The notes below the pieces were generated by a model, which saw nothing but the letters and a program-made list of their open reading frames with translations, was not told where the DNA came from and searched no databases. A DNA stretch of 33,811 nucleotides from positions 1 to 33,811 of IMG/VR virus record IMGVR_UViG_3300042914_003288, one strand, 5' to 3'. Made by a program: the position numbers and the translations under genes. Position 1 is the stretch's first letter. Every line of letters starts with the position of its first letter. The DNA is from a virus. Shown in pieces: positions 8,892 through 17,406 of this stretch.

Positions 8892-9792
8892 AATCTAAAA
8901 AATATTGTATGTCTACTTGCCATAACTTATTACCATGATATAAAAGTTTCGGTATAATATCTAAAGATTTTTCGCGATTGCCTGTAAATATGAATTGAAT
9001 ATGTCTCGCATATTTATGAGTTAAATAACGCATATTATGAAAAACATATTCTAAACTGGTTCTGCGATTATATTTTTTATGATTGTATTTAATATCATTT
9101 ATAGTAGATTCGATAACTACAAATAAATAACTATTTAATCCAACTGCTTTTTCTATCTCTCTTTCAAATCTACTTAGTCCAGAAGCCATTGTACCTAGAA
9201 AATCAGATTCACTTTTTCTATCGACAAAAGTATAACTGTATGTATTATTTTCTAATAAATAATCGCCAACATATAATTTTTCAATACGCGAATTAGCAAA
9301 CTCTAATGGCATTTGTTCTCTAGTATCTATTAATATGGTGGCGTTCTGCAAATCAACATTATTAAAATCTGATATTATATTTTTATTAAATACTGGTTCT
9401 TTATTCAATTCTTTGCAAAATGTATTATATGAACCAAAATGTTTTTTAATGATATTTATCGGCGGCAAAGCTAATGTTTTAATTTCATTATGGAACGGCG
9501 CATATGTATAATTCTTTTCTTTAATACGTTCAGAAATTATTTCCAGACATTTAGATTTAATAACTTCTTGGGGTTGAGATTTTTCCCATTGCAAAAATTC
9601 ATTTAAATCGATAAATTCTGTTTTGAAATAATCTTTTTTATTTAAATAAGGTATTTGTCTTTTATAAAATAAAGAATATCTTGGATAATGAGTACAATAA
9701 TATTCTGCTTGATATATATTATGTTTTTTTAAATGTGCGTGAAATGATTTATCATTATCAAACTTTTCATTACATATTTTACATTCTGTCAT
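8836..9792 (-). CDS. C2H2 zinc-finger plus ERCC4/XPF-type nuclease (318 aa)
   Basis: Residues 4-24 form a classical zinc finger (CKIC, 12 residues, then H-A-H-L-K-K-H). Residues 100-140 recall a short DNA-binding helical repeat. Residues 153-260 match the ERCC4 nuclease core: IDTREQ at 155-160, GDYLL at 176-180 and VDRKS at 190-194. The order GD-X-hydrophobic then (V/E)-(E/D)-RK-S holds the metal-binding acidic residues in XPF/Mus81-type structure-specific nucleases. It overlaps terL by 56 bp and is overlapped by the upstream gene by 4 bp. A role in resolving branched DNA before packaging, or in host DNA attack, is inferred. The ERK motif reads DRK, a conservative change. Confidence 0.8.
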   Translation of the reverse strand: MTECKICNEKFDNDKSFHAHLKKHNIYQAEYYCTHYPRYSLFYKRQIPYLNKKDYFKTEFIDLNEFLQWEKSQPQEVIKSKCLEIISERIKEKNYTYAPFHNEIKTLALPPINIIKKHFGSYNTFCKELNKEPVFNKNIISDFNNVDLQNATILIDTREQMPLEFANSRIEKLYVGDYLLENNTYSYTFVDRKSESDFLGTMASGLSRFEREIEKAVGLNSYLFVVIESTINDIKYNHKKYNRRTSLEYVFHNMRYLTHKYARHIQFIFTGNREKSLDIIPKLLYHGNKLWQVDIQYFLDYELGNRDPETKKELLDYK

Positions 9793-10859
9793 ATAGCATC
9801 TTCTTTAGAAATGCCTAAAATTCTAGCTTTCCAAGAAGACATATTTTCAAGTTTATTAGCTTCTTCTTTAATAACTTGTTTTTGCATTTCAGCTATTTTA
9901 ATCATCATTTTTCTCTCATTTTCATCTTGAAATAATTCTACAAGATTAATGATAGAAGCATTTTTTTGTTGATGTTGTTCAACTCTTCTTGAACGTTCGC
10001 CGTTAAGCTTTTGAATAGATTTATCAATACGCTGTGCGCATTGATTATATTCTTCGCTAATGGTCTTCAGAATTTCAGTTAAACGTATAGTAAGATCTTT
10101 TTGATCTTGAGTATCGTTAAACATTTCATTAACTTTATTTTTCTTAATATCTATTTGCCGCAAATTAATATAATCCATACAAACATTAATATATAAATTA
10201 ATTTCATCAATTGTTAGATCAGGCTTATCCCATACCGACCTTACAAATTCTGCCTCAAACAATTCTTTATCTGTGGAACTAGTATAAGAATCATAATTAC
10301 CAACAAAACGCGGACTAGCTAAATAAGTTAATAACTTATCCATATATTTTCTGTGCTGCAAAGAAAGTTTCTCTTCACTCAACTCTTGACCGCACCATCT
10401 ATTTACTTTATTTATAACTGTTTTGATGGAACGGGGTACAGAATAACGTTCATTAACGCCAGATTCGTTATCCACTAAAAACTCAGGATATTTTTCTTTT
10501 ACATATTTATGAACAGCGCGATATTCTGGAGTAATAAATATATTTAAATTTTGAACTCCTTGAAACTTTTCATTAAATAAAAGTTCTGTAATTTGTTTTG
10601 GAGTTATTCCTGTTTTTATATTCTGGTCAATAAACTCATATTGAGTAGAACTAAGGATATCAGTTGTTACTGCTTTAGGTTTATCTTTTTTACCTGCAAG
10701 AAATCCACTGTTTACTAGATAATCTCTCACTTCTTTTGCTTCTTTAGATCGACCAGTTAAATCTTGTCGATTATGAAGCATGTTTGCTATTAAAACATAA
10801 TCATTATATCCTTGTTCAATTTTTTGTGCGATAAATTTAGTTTGTTCTTCGTTTAACAT
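9789..10859 (-). CDS. Unknown protein (356 aa), possible small terminase or packaging-associated
   Basis: I do not recognise this protein with confidence. Residues 1-130 contain two similar helical stretches (FIAQKIEQGYNDYVLIANML and FIDQNIKTGITPKQITELL), which look like repeated helix-turn-helix units. The C-terminal 130 residues are highly charged coiled coil (DKSIQKLNGERSRRVEQHQQ). DNA-binding HTH plus an oligomerising coiled coil, placed two genes upstream of terL, fits a small terminase subunit, but this is inference. It overlaps the ERCC4 gene by 4 bp and starts 1 bp after the sigma-like gene ends, so it is surely in the same transcript. Confidence 0.45.
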   Translation of the reverse strand: MLNEEQTKFIAQKIEQGYNDYVLIANMLHNRQDLTGRSKEAKEVRDYLVNSGFLAGKKDKPKAVTTDILSSTQYEFIDQNIKTGITPKQITELLFNEKFQGVQNLNIFITPEYRAVHKYVKEKYPEFLVDNESGVNERYSVPRSIKTVINKVNRWCGQELSEEKLSLQHRKYMDKLLTYLASPRFVGNYDSYTSSTDKELFEAEFVRSVWDKPDLTIDEINLYINVCMDYINLRQIDIKKNKVNEMFNDTQDQKDLTIRLTEILKTISEEYNQCAQRIDKSIQKLNGERSRRVEQHQQKNASIINLVELFQDENERKMMIKIAEMQKQVIKEEANKLENMSSWKARILGISKEDAI

Positions 10860-10860
10860 A

Positions 10861-11577
10861 TTATTCGTTAAATATATCGTTTTCCCCTAAAAGAAATTGG
10901 GCTTTTAAAAACAACATTTTTTTTAAATTTTTTATTTGCTTATAACCCGCTTTTCTTCCTTTTTCTGAAGTCTTAAATCTAAGTATTTTAGCGACTTGAT
11001 CGTCAGTTAAATTATCAATAAAAAACATTTTATAAATAAAAAAATGTTTATCACTAAGATGAGTTTTCATTAGATCATGCAATTTAAATTCAGCATCTAA
11101 ATAATCATGATCTCTTGTTGATTCAAAAGCAAAATGATAATTTTTATGATTTTCCAAACTGACTGTCATTTTTACATCATATGCGCTTTTCTTAACTTTT
11201 TCCCATTTAGCATATAATGGACATTCATCACATTGCTTTCTGCTTTTTGTAAAACCGCAGGAAAATTCATCGCCTGATTCGCCACCAATATTCTGATTAA
11301 ATGGACAACACAAACATGGACGAGCAAAAGATGTATAATTATTACGTATTATATTTTTGATTTGATTAGTAACTATACGATTAATCCAAGGTTCAATAGG
11401 TCTAGATTGATCCCATAAATGCCATTTTCTATATATATGCAATTTAATAATTTGCTCAATATCTTCAAAGTCAAACCAAGTGATTGCTTTTAGCTTCCAT
11501 TTGTTTCGGCGTTTCTTGATGACTTTATCAATTGTTTCATACATTTCCTCAAATTTTTTTTTATTGCTGCGTTTCAT
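10861..11577 (-). CDS. Phage-encoded RNA polymerase sigma-factor-like protein with cysteine insertion
   Basis: This 238-aa protein has the arrangement of a short sigma-70-family factor. Residues 34-80 (FDFEDIEQIIKLHIYRKW, then PWINRIVTNQIKN) match region 2, which binds core polymerase and the -10 element. Residues 165-235 contain LTDDQVAKILRFKT in a helix-turn-helix like region 4. Between them is a cysteine cluster (C88, C90, C91, C107, C116, C119) that should bind zinc and is not part of normal sigma factors. Large phages often use such factors for late transcription. It overlaps the zinc-ribbon gene by 17 bp. It may direct host polymerase to the phage's own promoters, but which ones is not known. 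Confidence 0.7.
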   Translation of the reverse strand: MKRSNKKKFEEMYETIDKVIKKRRNKWKLKAITWFDFEDIEQIIKLHIYRKWHLWDQSRPIEPWINRIVTNQIKNIIRNNYTSFARPCLCCPFNQNIGGESGDEFSCGFTKSRKQCDECPLYAKWEKVKKSAYDVKMTVSLENHKNYHFAFESTRDHDYLDAEFKLHDLMKTHLSDKHFFIYKMFFIDNLTDDQVAKILRFKTSEKGRKAGYKQIKNLKKMLFLKAQFLLGENDIFNE

Positions 11578-11947
11578 CTATGTCTTTGGGATTTCTAGAA
11601 GGCCGACATTCAGATAATGACTGTTTAAGATATTCTTCCCTAGAAGGTATTTTAAAATCACTATTAAGATTATAATTTATGCGTTCCGAGGAAGGTGGAA
11701 CGCTTATGATTTCTGAAACAGAATATTTACTTTTTGATTTTTCTATTTCGTAACTTAATCTATTTGGTTTGACAAATGTAGTTGGCAAACCATCTTCATC
11801 GTATTCAGGTGAACGAACTGAAGATTTCTTGATTTGCTGTTGATTACTATGCAAAGCAGAAGCGCCAATTTGATTACCACAATTGAAACAAAACTTAGCG
11901 CCCAAGTTATTTTTAGTACCACAACTGGTACAATAAATATTTCCCAT
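11561..11947 (-). CDS. Zinc-ribbon protein with disordered tail (128 aa)
   Basis: Residues 6-25 form a compact zinc ribbon, CTSCGTKN followed by CFNCGNQIG. The remaining 100 residues are Ser/Pro/Glu-rich and probably disordered. The gene sits between PhoH and the sigma-like gene, overlapping the latter by 17 bp. A role as a small nucleic-acid or polymerase adaptor is possible; the sequence does not show a partner. An imperfect inverted repeat (CACCTAT/ATAGGTG) lies just upstream and overlaps the phoH stop codon. Confidence 0.6.
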   Translation of the reverse strand: MGNIYCTSCGTKNNLGAKFCFNCGNQIGASALHSNQQQIKKSSVRSPEYDEDGLPTTFVKPNRLSYEIEKSKSKYSVSEIISVPPSSERINYNLNSDFKIPSREEYLKQSLSECRPSRNPKDIDETQQ

Positions 11948-11949
11948 AC

Positions 11950-11974
11950 ACCTATTATATTAGTGTATAGGTGG
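11950..11974. promoter_or_regulatory. Short inverted repeat between phoH and the zinc-ribbon gene
   Basis: CACCTAT and ATAGGTG face each other around an 11-bp centre. This spans the phoH stop codon and the leader of the next gene. No U-run follows, so an operator or RNA-processing site is as likely as a terminator. Confidence 0.35.
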
Positions 11975-12706
11975 TTTATCTAATTTCTTTAATGTATGTA
12001 TAATATATTTCAATATTTCACTTCGCAAAATATCTTCTTCATTAAATTCAAAACAAAAAATACCTTTATCACGACTTTCATCATTATTAAAGATATCATA
12101 TATTTTCATGAAACCTGATTTATTTCCAACATCAGATTGCATAGAATCGCCGCAAATAAACATTTTCGTATTTTCACCAATACGTGTTATAGCTGTTATT
12201 AATTCTTTAGTTGAAAAGTTTTGACATTCATCAATTAAAACAATCATATCTTTCCAAGTTGCACCTCTAAGAAAATTAACAGGTAAAGCTTCAATTAGTT
12301 TTTGCTGCTCAAGATATTTTGTTTGATTTAAAGGAATTAATTCATCCAATTTATCATATAAAGGTATCATAAATGGATTAAACTTTTCATCAACAGTTCC
12401 AGGTAAAGCTCCTAATGCTCTTTCTCCAGATTCAGCTATTGTACGAATATATTTAATTTCAGAATGTGCTCCAGTATTAAATAAGTGAAGAGCACAATAA
12501 ACACTAATGAAACTTTTAGCCGATCCTGCGGGTCCATTTATAAATATAATTTTTGTATTTTTATCGAATGCCTTTGTTACGATGTTTTTTTGTTTTTCTG
12601 TTAACTTGAAATCTTTGATGTTCAATTTTATATGCTTGAAGAAATTATCTTCTACGCTTTCATCGATTTCGTGTTTGATGTGTTTTTTCTTTTTTTTACT
12701 AGACAT
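11960..12706 (-). CDS. phoH: PhoH-like ATPase
   Basis: This 248-aa P-loop protein has Walker A GPAGSAKS at about residues 58-65, Walker B VLIDECQN near residue 160 and a GDSMQSD sensor segment. The RTIAESGERALGALPG stretch after the Walker A is also typical of PhoH. The family is widespread in large phages, and its helicase/RNA-related ATPase role there is not settled. A Lys-rich N-terminus (residues 3-12) precedes the domain. The start at 12706 lies 24 bp from the divergent glycosyltransferase start, so the two promoters must share or overlap this short gap. Confidence 0.9.
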   Translation of the reverse strand: MSSKKKKKHIKHEIDESVEDNFFKHIKLNIKDFKLTEKQKNIVTKAFDKNTKIIFINGPAGSAKSFISVYCALHLFNTGAHSEIKYIRTIAESGERALGALPGTVDEKFNPFMIPLYDKLDELIPLNQTKYLEQQKLIEALPVNFLRGATWKDMIVLIDECQNFSTKELITAITRIGENTKMFICGDSMQSDVGNKSGFMKIYDIFNNDESRDKGIFCFEFNEEDILRSEILKYIIHTLKKLDKPPIH

Positions 12707-12732
12707 ACTTCAGTAATGTTTACACTATAAAT

Positions 12733-13776
12733 GTGATATTTCACTGCTTAAGTATACCTTATTCACCAACTTGTAAAGAATATTCATTATGCGCATTTGT
12801 TCAAAAAGTTTATAAATTTTGCGATGAAATGACAAAGCGTGGTCATACTGTATATCATTATGGTCATAAAGATTCTAAAGTCAATTGCACTGAACATATA
12901 ACTGTTACAGATAATGAAATTTTAAAAAATACATATGGCGATCTCAACGCTTGGAAAACAAAAGGTTATGATCAACATGTTAACAATAAAGCTTTTGATA
13001 TTTTTAATGATAATTGCGTACAAGAAATAAATAAAAGATTAAAATCTAAGAATGAATTTATTTTAGCATGGTTTGGTTTTGGTCATGAAAAATGTGCTAA
13101 AAATTTTTATGATAAAGCCATAGTAGTTGAACCTAGTATTGGTTATGATAGCATGTTTGCACCGGTTAAAATTTTTGAAACAAAAAGCCAATTACATAAA
13201 CTCCACGGAAATCAAAACATATTAGTAAATTTCGGAAAAGAATTTGTTGTATATCCTGGTTTTGATAAAAATGATTTTGAATATAAAGCACAAAAATCTA
13301 ATACCGCGCTATTTCTTGGAAGAATAATAAAAGAAAAGGGCGCACGTTTAGTTTATGATATTTATAATCATATTAAGCAAGATATTATTTTTGCAGGTCC
13401 TAATATATTAAATTTAAAAGATACAAAATATTGTAAATTTGTTGGTTTCGTTGAACCAGAACAAAGAAAAAAATTATTGAGTGATGCAAAATGCTTAATC
13501 GCTCCTAGTTTATTTATAGAACCATGTAACTGGACTGTAATCGAAGCGCAGTTTTCTGGGACACCAACAGTAACAACAGATTTCGGCGGTTTCACAGAAA
13601 CTGTTGTACAAAATAAAACAGGCTATAGATGTTTTAGTCCTAAAAATTTAGTTGACGCAATTTTAAACATACAAAATATTTCACCAAATGATTGTTATCT
13701 TAATGCAATAAATAAATACACAATTGAAAAACAATGCAATGATTATGAAATAGTTTTTAAAAATTTAATTCACTAA
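12733..13776 (+). CDS. GT4-family glycosyltransferase
   Basis: This 347-aa protein begins with GTG (an ATG two bases upstream is out of frame and stops at once). The N-terminal half is a poorly conserved Rossmann-like domain. The C-terminal half has LFLGRIIKEKGARLVYDI and a clear EX7E signature, EPCNWTVIEAQFSGTPTVTTDF (Glu about 258 and 266, described by its first twenty residues only as EPCNWTVIEA then QFSGTPTV), which binds the nucleotide-sugar donor in GT4 enzymes. It is the only plus-strand gene in the left 20 kb. It is divergent from phoH and its 3' end overlaps the convergent 1213-aa gene by 12 bp. It probably modifies virion proteins or host glycans; substrate unknown. Confidence 0.85.
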   Translation: MIFHCLSIPYSPTCKEYSLCAFVQKVYKFCDEMTKRGHTVYHYGHKDSKVNCTEHITVTDNEILKNTYGDLNAWKTKGYDQHVNNKAFDIFNDNCVQEINKRLKSKNEFILAWFGFGHEKCAKNFYDKAIVVEPSIGYDSMFAPVKIFETKSQLHKLHGNQNILVNFGKEFVVYPGFDKNDFEYKAQKSNTALFLGRIIKEKGARLVYDIYNHIKQDIIFAGPNILNLKDTKYCKFVGFVEPEQRKKLLSDAKCLIAPSLFIEPCNWTVIEAQFSGTPTVTTDFGGFTETVVQNKTGYRCFSPKNLVDAILNIQNISPNDCYLNAINKYTIEKQCNDYEIVFKNLIH

Positions 13777-16700
13777 GCCATTAATTATTATTTCATTGTA
13801 ATAATCTTTTATATCCCAAAATCTTTCTGTTATATCTACTCCATCTAATGAAAAAAGTTTAAACGTGATATCTTTATCATTTTTCATTCTTTCTAAAGTT
13901 TTATAAACTTCATGCCTTGGAAAATAATCGCCAAGGAAATGAATTTCTCCTGAAAATTTTCTGACGGATTTCTTGAATAAATTATAATTATCATTCAAAA
14001 TTAATCTTTCATAAGCTTCAATATCAAATTTTAGAAAATCAATTTTTTTATTAATTAACGAGATCAAATTTTCAAATGTTATAGATGACACCTTTTGAAC
14101 AGCGTTTTCATGAAAAATAGATTTAAAATTTTGCACGTCTAACTTATCAGACAAAAAAGCATTCATTATTATAGGATTATTATCATTTGATAAATTAGAA
14201 ACAAAATCATTAATGCAATCAACACTCGCATCAATGCCTAGATAAGTTATATTCTTATTTTTATTTTTAAGATATAAATAACCTTTAGAACATCCTAAAT
14301 CAACTACAAAATCATTTTCTTCAATTTTTTGATACAGTTCATATTGGTTATGCAAAAATATTTCATTGAACACAAAAGAATCAAGATTTTTATAATTCGC
14401 TACATCAGCACCATCGTAAATTATACTATCAATTTGTTTTTTAACATCAGCAAAATATATATTTTTTGAACATTCAAATTGACGATCTGTATTTTGATGT
14501 CTTGGGCACCAATTCCAAACCCCTTTGTTAAACTGGTAATTAGTATCATTCCAGCAACCATTACATACATTTAAATTAGTAACTCTATACGGAGTATTAA
14601 ATTCAGTAAAAGCTTTACTGAAACCATTAATCATAATTACTTTTTTACCCAAAGCCCAAGCTAACCAACTGATACCAGATCCTAGACCAATATAAAAATC
14701 ACAATAATTTAAATAATCTAAACAATCATTTAATGTATTTGTTTTTGGATGTATTACATTATTTAATCCTTTCAAATCCATATAATTCAACGGTTCTTTT
14801 TGAATTACAACAACTTGATATCCTTTTTGATTTAAATAGTCTACAGTTTGCTGCCAACCCTCAGAATTTTGCCAATGCTTAAGAGCAGCAGTTGAAGCTG
14901 TTGTTATGCAAACATATTTGCCATCAATTTTTCGAGTAACTTTAGATATGTCGATTTTAGGCTTTATTTCTTTATATTCTAAACCTAATATTTCTGCTGC
15001 CACCTGCTGTAGATTTTGAGTCCTATTATCTTTTGGTGTAGAATTTAAATCATTTGAATTAAAATAACCTAATTGATAAGTGGCATAGTAAGATGTATTT
15101 ATAACTCCGTAATTTTTGAAATTAATTAAAGGATATTCATTTGCAAATAATTCTTTATTAGGCGTATAAAAATCAAGAAAACAATCATGCTTTTTTCTAA
15201 ACTCTTCAACATAAGGCATCCAAGCTATCAAATCACCCAAAGATGGCGACTCATTAATAATACAAACTCTTTTATATTTTAAATTTATACTATTTTCGTA
15301 AACCAATTTTGAATCGCTATTAACCTGAATATACCAATTGATATAATATTTAATATTTGGCATGGTCCACATATTATTTGTAATATTAGACTCATAAAGC
15401 AATTGATTATTAGTTTGATTAAAAAATTTAACATTATAATTTACATTTTCGTTTCCTGATATTTCTAATTTGCAACCATTATTATAATCAAGTTTGAATA
15501 TGTTACTATGAATTTTATAGTCTATATGCTTAACGTCAGTGGTTTTATAAATATCAATTAATTGATCTTTCATTTTATTTTCGTTATTATAATAAGATAA
15601 TAATTGTAAAATTATGTTAGTCCATGATTTTTTATCGATATTTTCTTTTATTTTTTCTCGATAAAAATCATAATTAGTAATAACCTCACAAATTGCAGAA
15701 ACAATATTATCAACATTTCTTTCAATTCTATTTAAACCTATTAATTCATTATTTTTTTCAAAAGTAGAAAGAACAGGTAATCCACAAGATAACGCTTCTA
15801 ACAATGTTAAATTAGGATGACCAGCTTCTAAAATAGATGGACTTAAAAATACTGTATGAGATTGGTATAGTTTAATTAAATCATTTTCATTCAAATCATA
15901 AATTATATTTAATTTATCATAATTACAATTATAGCGTTCAAAGAATTTTTTATTATTAGATGGACCAGCTACTGTTATTGGTAAATTCAATATTTGCGCC
16001 GCTTCTATAGCATAACTAAAACCCTTTCTGTCTTCAGATGCATCATGAATAAATCCATTATTTGCGACACATAATAATTTATGATCCTTGAATTTATTAT
16101 CTACATTTTTAAAAACCTCAGTGTTTACACCATGACTTAAATAATTTAAATTTGGTAAATCAAAATATTCCACCAAATATTTTGCCGGAACAAATGATTT
16201 AACTGAATATTTTATCGCTTCATAGTTTTCTTTGAAACAAAAAGAATCTTTTCCATATAAATATGCATGATGATCATGACAAGTAAAATAATATGGTATG
16301 TTTCTGCTTTTGGCAAGTAATGCTAAATTAGCCATATGAATATGTACAATATCGCCTTCTTTATAAACTAAATCATCTAAATAAACGATTTGCGAATCAA
16401 AACCTAATTTTAATAATGATTGATGATATTCCCAAATTATTTTCTCTGTAGCGCCCCAACCATTAGGTGGTATAGGTAACATACCAGTATGGATATTTGA
16501 AATTTTTATCGCGTCAATTTCTTGATTTTTTAAATAAATAATGCATTTATTTATTTCAGTAACAGATTTACAACCGTGAAAAAATTTAACATCATTTTTA
16601 TCGCTTGGAATAACATGCCACGGACAATTTTTTACAAAATGAGGTTTATTTTCAGCCTTATAAAAATCATCTATATCAATAATCGATCCAACATTATAAT

Positions 16701-17406
16701 AACTTAGCGGCAATTGTTTCTTAGCGTTGATCTGCCATAATTTTAAATTTAATATTGTTTCATCATGATATGGAGCATATAAAACATGATTTTCAATTAT
16801 TCTTTTATCAGCAGCCAATATTTGACAATCCATGAAAAAATCTTTACAAGATGTATTGAATAAAAAATAACCACTTTGCACATAATGCATAGATCTATTT
16901 TTTATATTCAACATATCCATTGATTCTCTCTCTAAAACATCAGCGATAAATGGATCTCCTTTTCCATTCCACATCATATATTCAAAAACCCCTTTAGTTA
17001 CTAAAGGATAATTTTCTATTTCATTCAAATAAGAAAAAACTTCATCAACATTTTTTCTTACAATTGAATCACAATCAATAAAAAATCCCTCCGCTAAACC
17101 ATTTGATAAAGCATCTAAAACAATGTCAAATTTTTTTACTAATGCGTGATAAGTATTGACATCTTCGCGATTTACTATTCCTATGTTATTTTTATCTTTG
17201 TAATATTTAATAAAATTAGGATTTTCAATGTCGATATTCATTTTAACAGCAATAATGTTTGATAGATTTGTGTTTAAATTAAAATTATAAGTATAAACTA
17301 TTAACTTATAATCAGAAAATAAACCTAATGTTTCAGCTAGTTTTATAACTAAATCAGCATAGATTTCATTAGCAAAAGTAATATAAGCTCTTTTAGGTAA
17401 TTTCAT
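13765..17406 (-). CDS. Four-domain glycosylation protein: GT, GT4, O-heptosyltransferase-like, FkbM methyltransferase
   Basis: The 1213-aa protein reads as four fused enzymes. Residues 1-290 resemble a nucleotide-diphospho-sugar transferase with a DCD metal motif at about 111-113. Residues 300-600 are a GT4-like pair of domains, with GMLPIPPNGWGATEK near the start and SPSILEAGHPNLTLLEALSC later. Residues 730-1020 match the autotransporter O-heptosyltransferase type, with IGLGSGISWLAWALGKKV and a conserved Cys/Trp region (CNGCWN, WNWCP). Residues 1045-1213 are an FkbM-type methyltransferase, with DFVVDLGCSKGYLYLKN and FLKFDIEAYER. It overlaps the next gene by an ATGA. The fusion suggests stepwise building and capping of one glycan. 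Confidence 0.8.
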   Translation of the reverse strand: MKLPKRAYITFANEIYADLVIKLAETLGLFSDYKLIVYTYNFNLNTNLSNIIAVKMNIDIENPNFIKYYKDKNNIGIVNREDVNTYHALVKKFDIVLDALSNGLAEGFFIDCDSIVRKNVDEVFSYLNEIENYPLVTKGVFEYMMWNGKGDPFIADVLERESMDMLNIKNRSMHYVQSGYFLFNTSCKDFFMDCQILAADKRIIENHVLYAPYHDETILNLKLWQINAKKQLPLSYYNVGSIIDIDDFYKAENKPHFVKNCPWHVIPSDKNDVKFFHGCKSVTEINKCIIYLKNQEIDAIKISNIHTGMLPIPPNGWGATEKIIWEYHQSLLKLGFDSQIVYLDDLVYKEGDIVHIHMANLALLAKSRNIPYYFTCHDHHAYLYGKDSFCFKENYEAIKYSVKSFVPAKYLVEYFDLPNLNYLSHGVNTEVFKNVDNKFKDHKLLCVANNGFIHDASEDRKGFSYAIEAAQILNLPITVAGPSNNKKFFERYNCNYDKLNIIYDLNENDLIKLYQSHTVFLSPSILEAGHPNLTLLEALSCGLPVLSTFEKNNELIGLNRIERNVDNIVSAICEVITNYDFYREKIKENIDKKSWTNIILQLLSYYNNENKMKDQLIDIYKTTDVKHIDYKIHSNIFKLDYNNGCKLEISGNENVNYNVKFFNQTNNQLLYESNITNNMWTMPNIKYYINWYIQVNSDSKLVYENSINLKYKRVCIINESPSLGDLIAWMPYVEEFRKKHDCFLDFYTPNKELFANEYPLINFKNYGVINTSYYATYQLGYFNSNDLNSTPKDNRTQNLQQVAAEILGLEYKEIKPKIDISKVTRKIDGKYVCITTASTAALKHWQNSEGWQQTVDYLNQKGYQVVVIQKEPLNYMDLKGLNNVIHPKTNTLNDCLDYLNYCDFYIGLGSGISWLAWALGKKVIMINGFSKAFTEFNTPYRVTNLNVCNGCWNDTNYQFNKGVWNWCPRHQNTDRQFECSKNIYFADVKKQIDSIIYDGADVANYKNLDSFVFNEIFLHNQYELYQKIEENDFVVDLGCSKGYLYLKNKNKNITYLGIDASVDCINDFVSNLSNDNNPIIMNAFLSDKLDVQNFKSIFHENAVQKVSSITFENLISLINKKIDFLKFDIEAYERLILNDNYNLFKKSVRKFSGEIHFLGDYFPRHEVYKTLERMKNDKDITFKLFSLDGVDITERFWDIKDYYNEIIINGLVN

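Noticed and set aside
1-12706. T4-type late promoters (TATAAATA) upstream of structural genes
   Set aside because: Leaders are A/T-rich with ATATG or CTATATG endings, but I could not find a consistent TATAAATA at a fixed distance.
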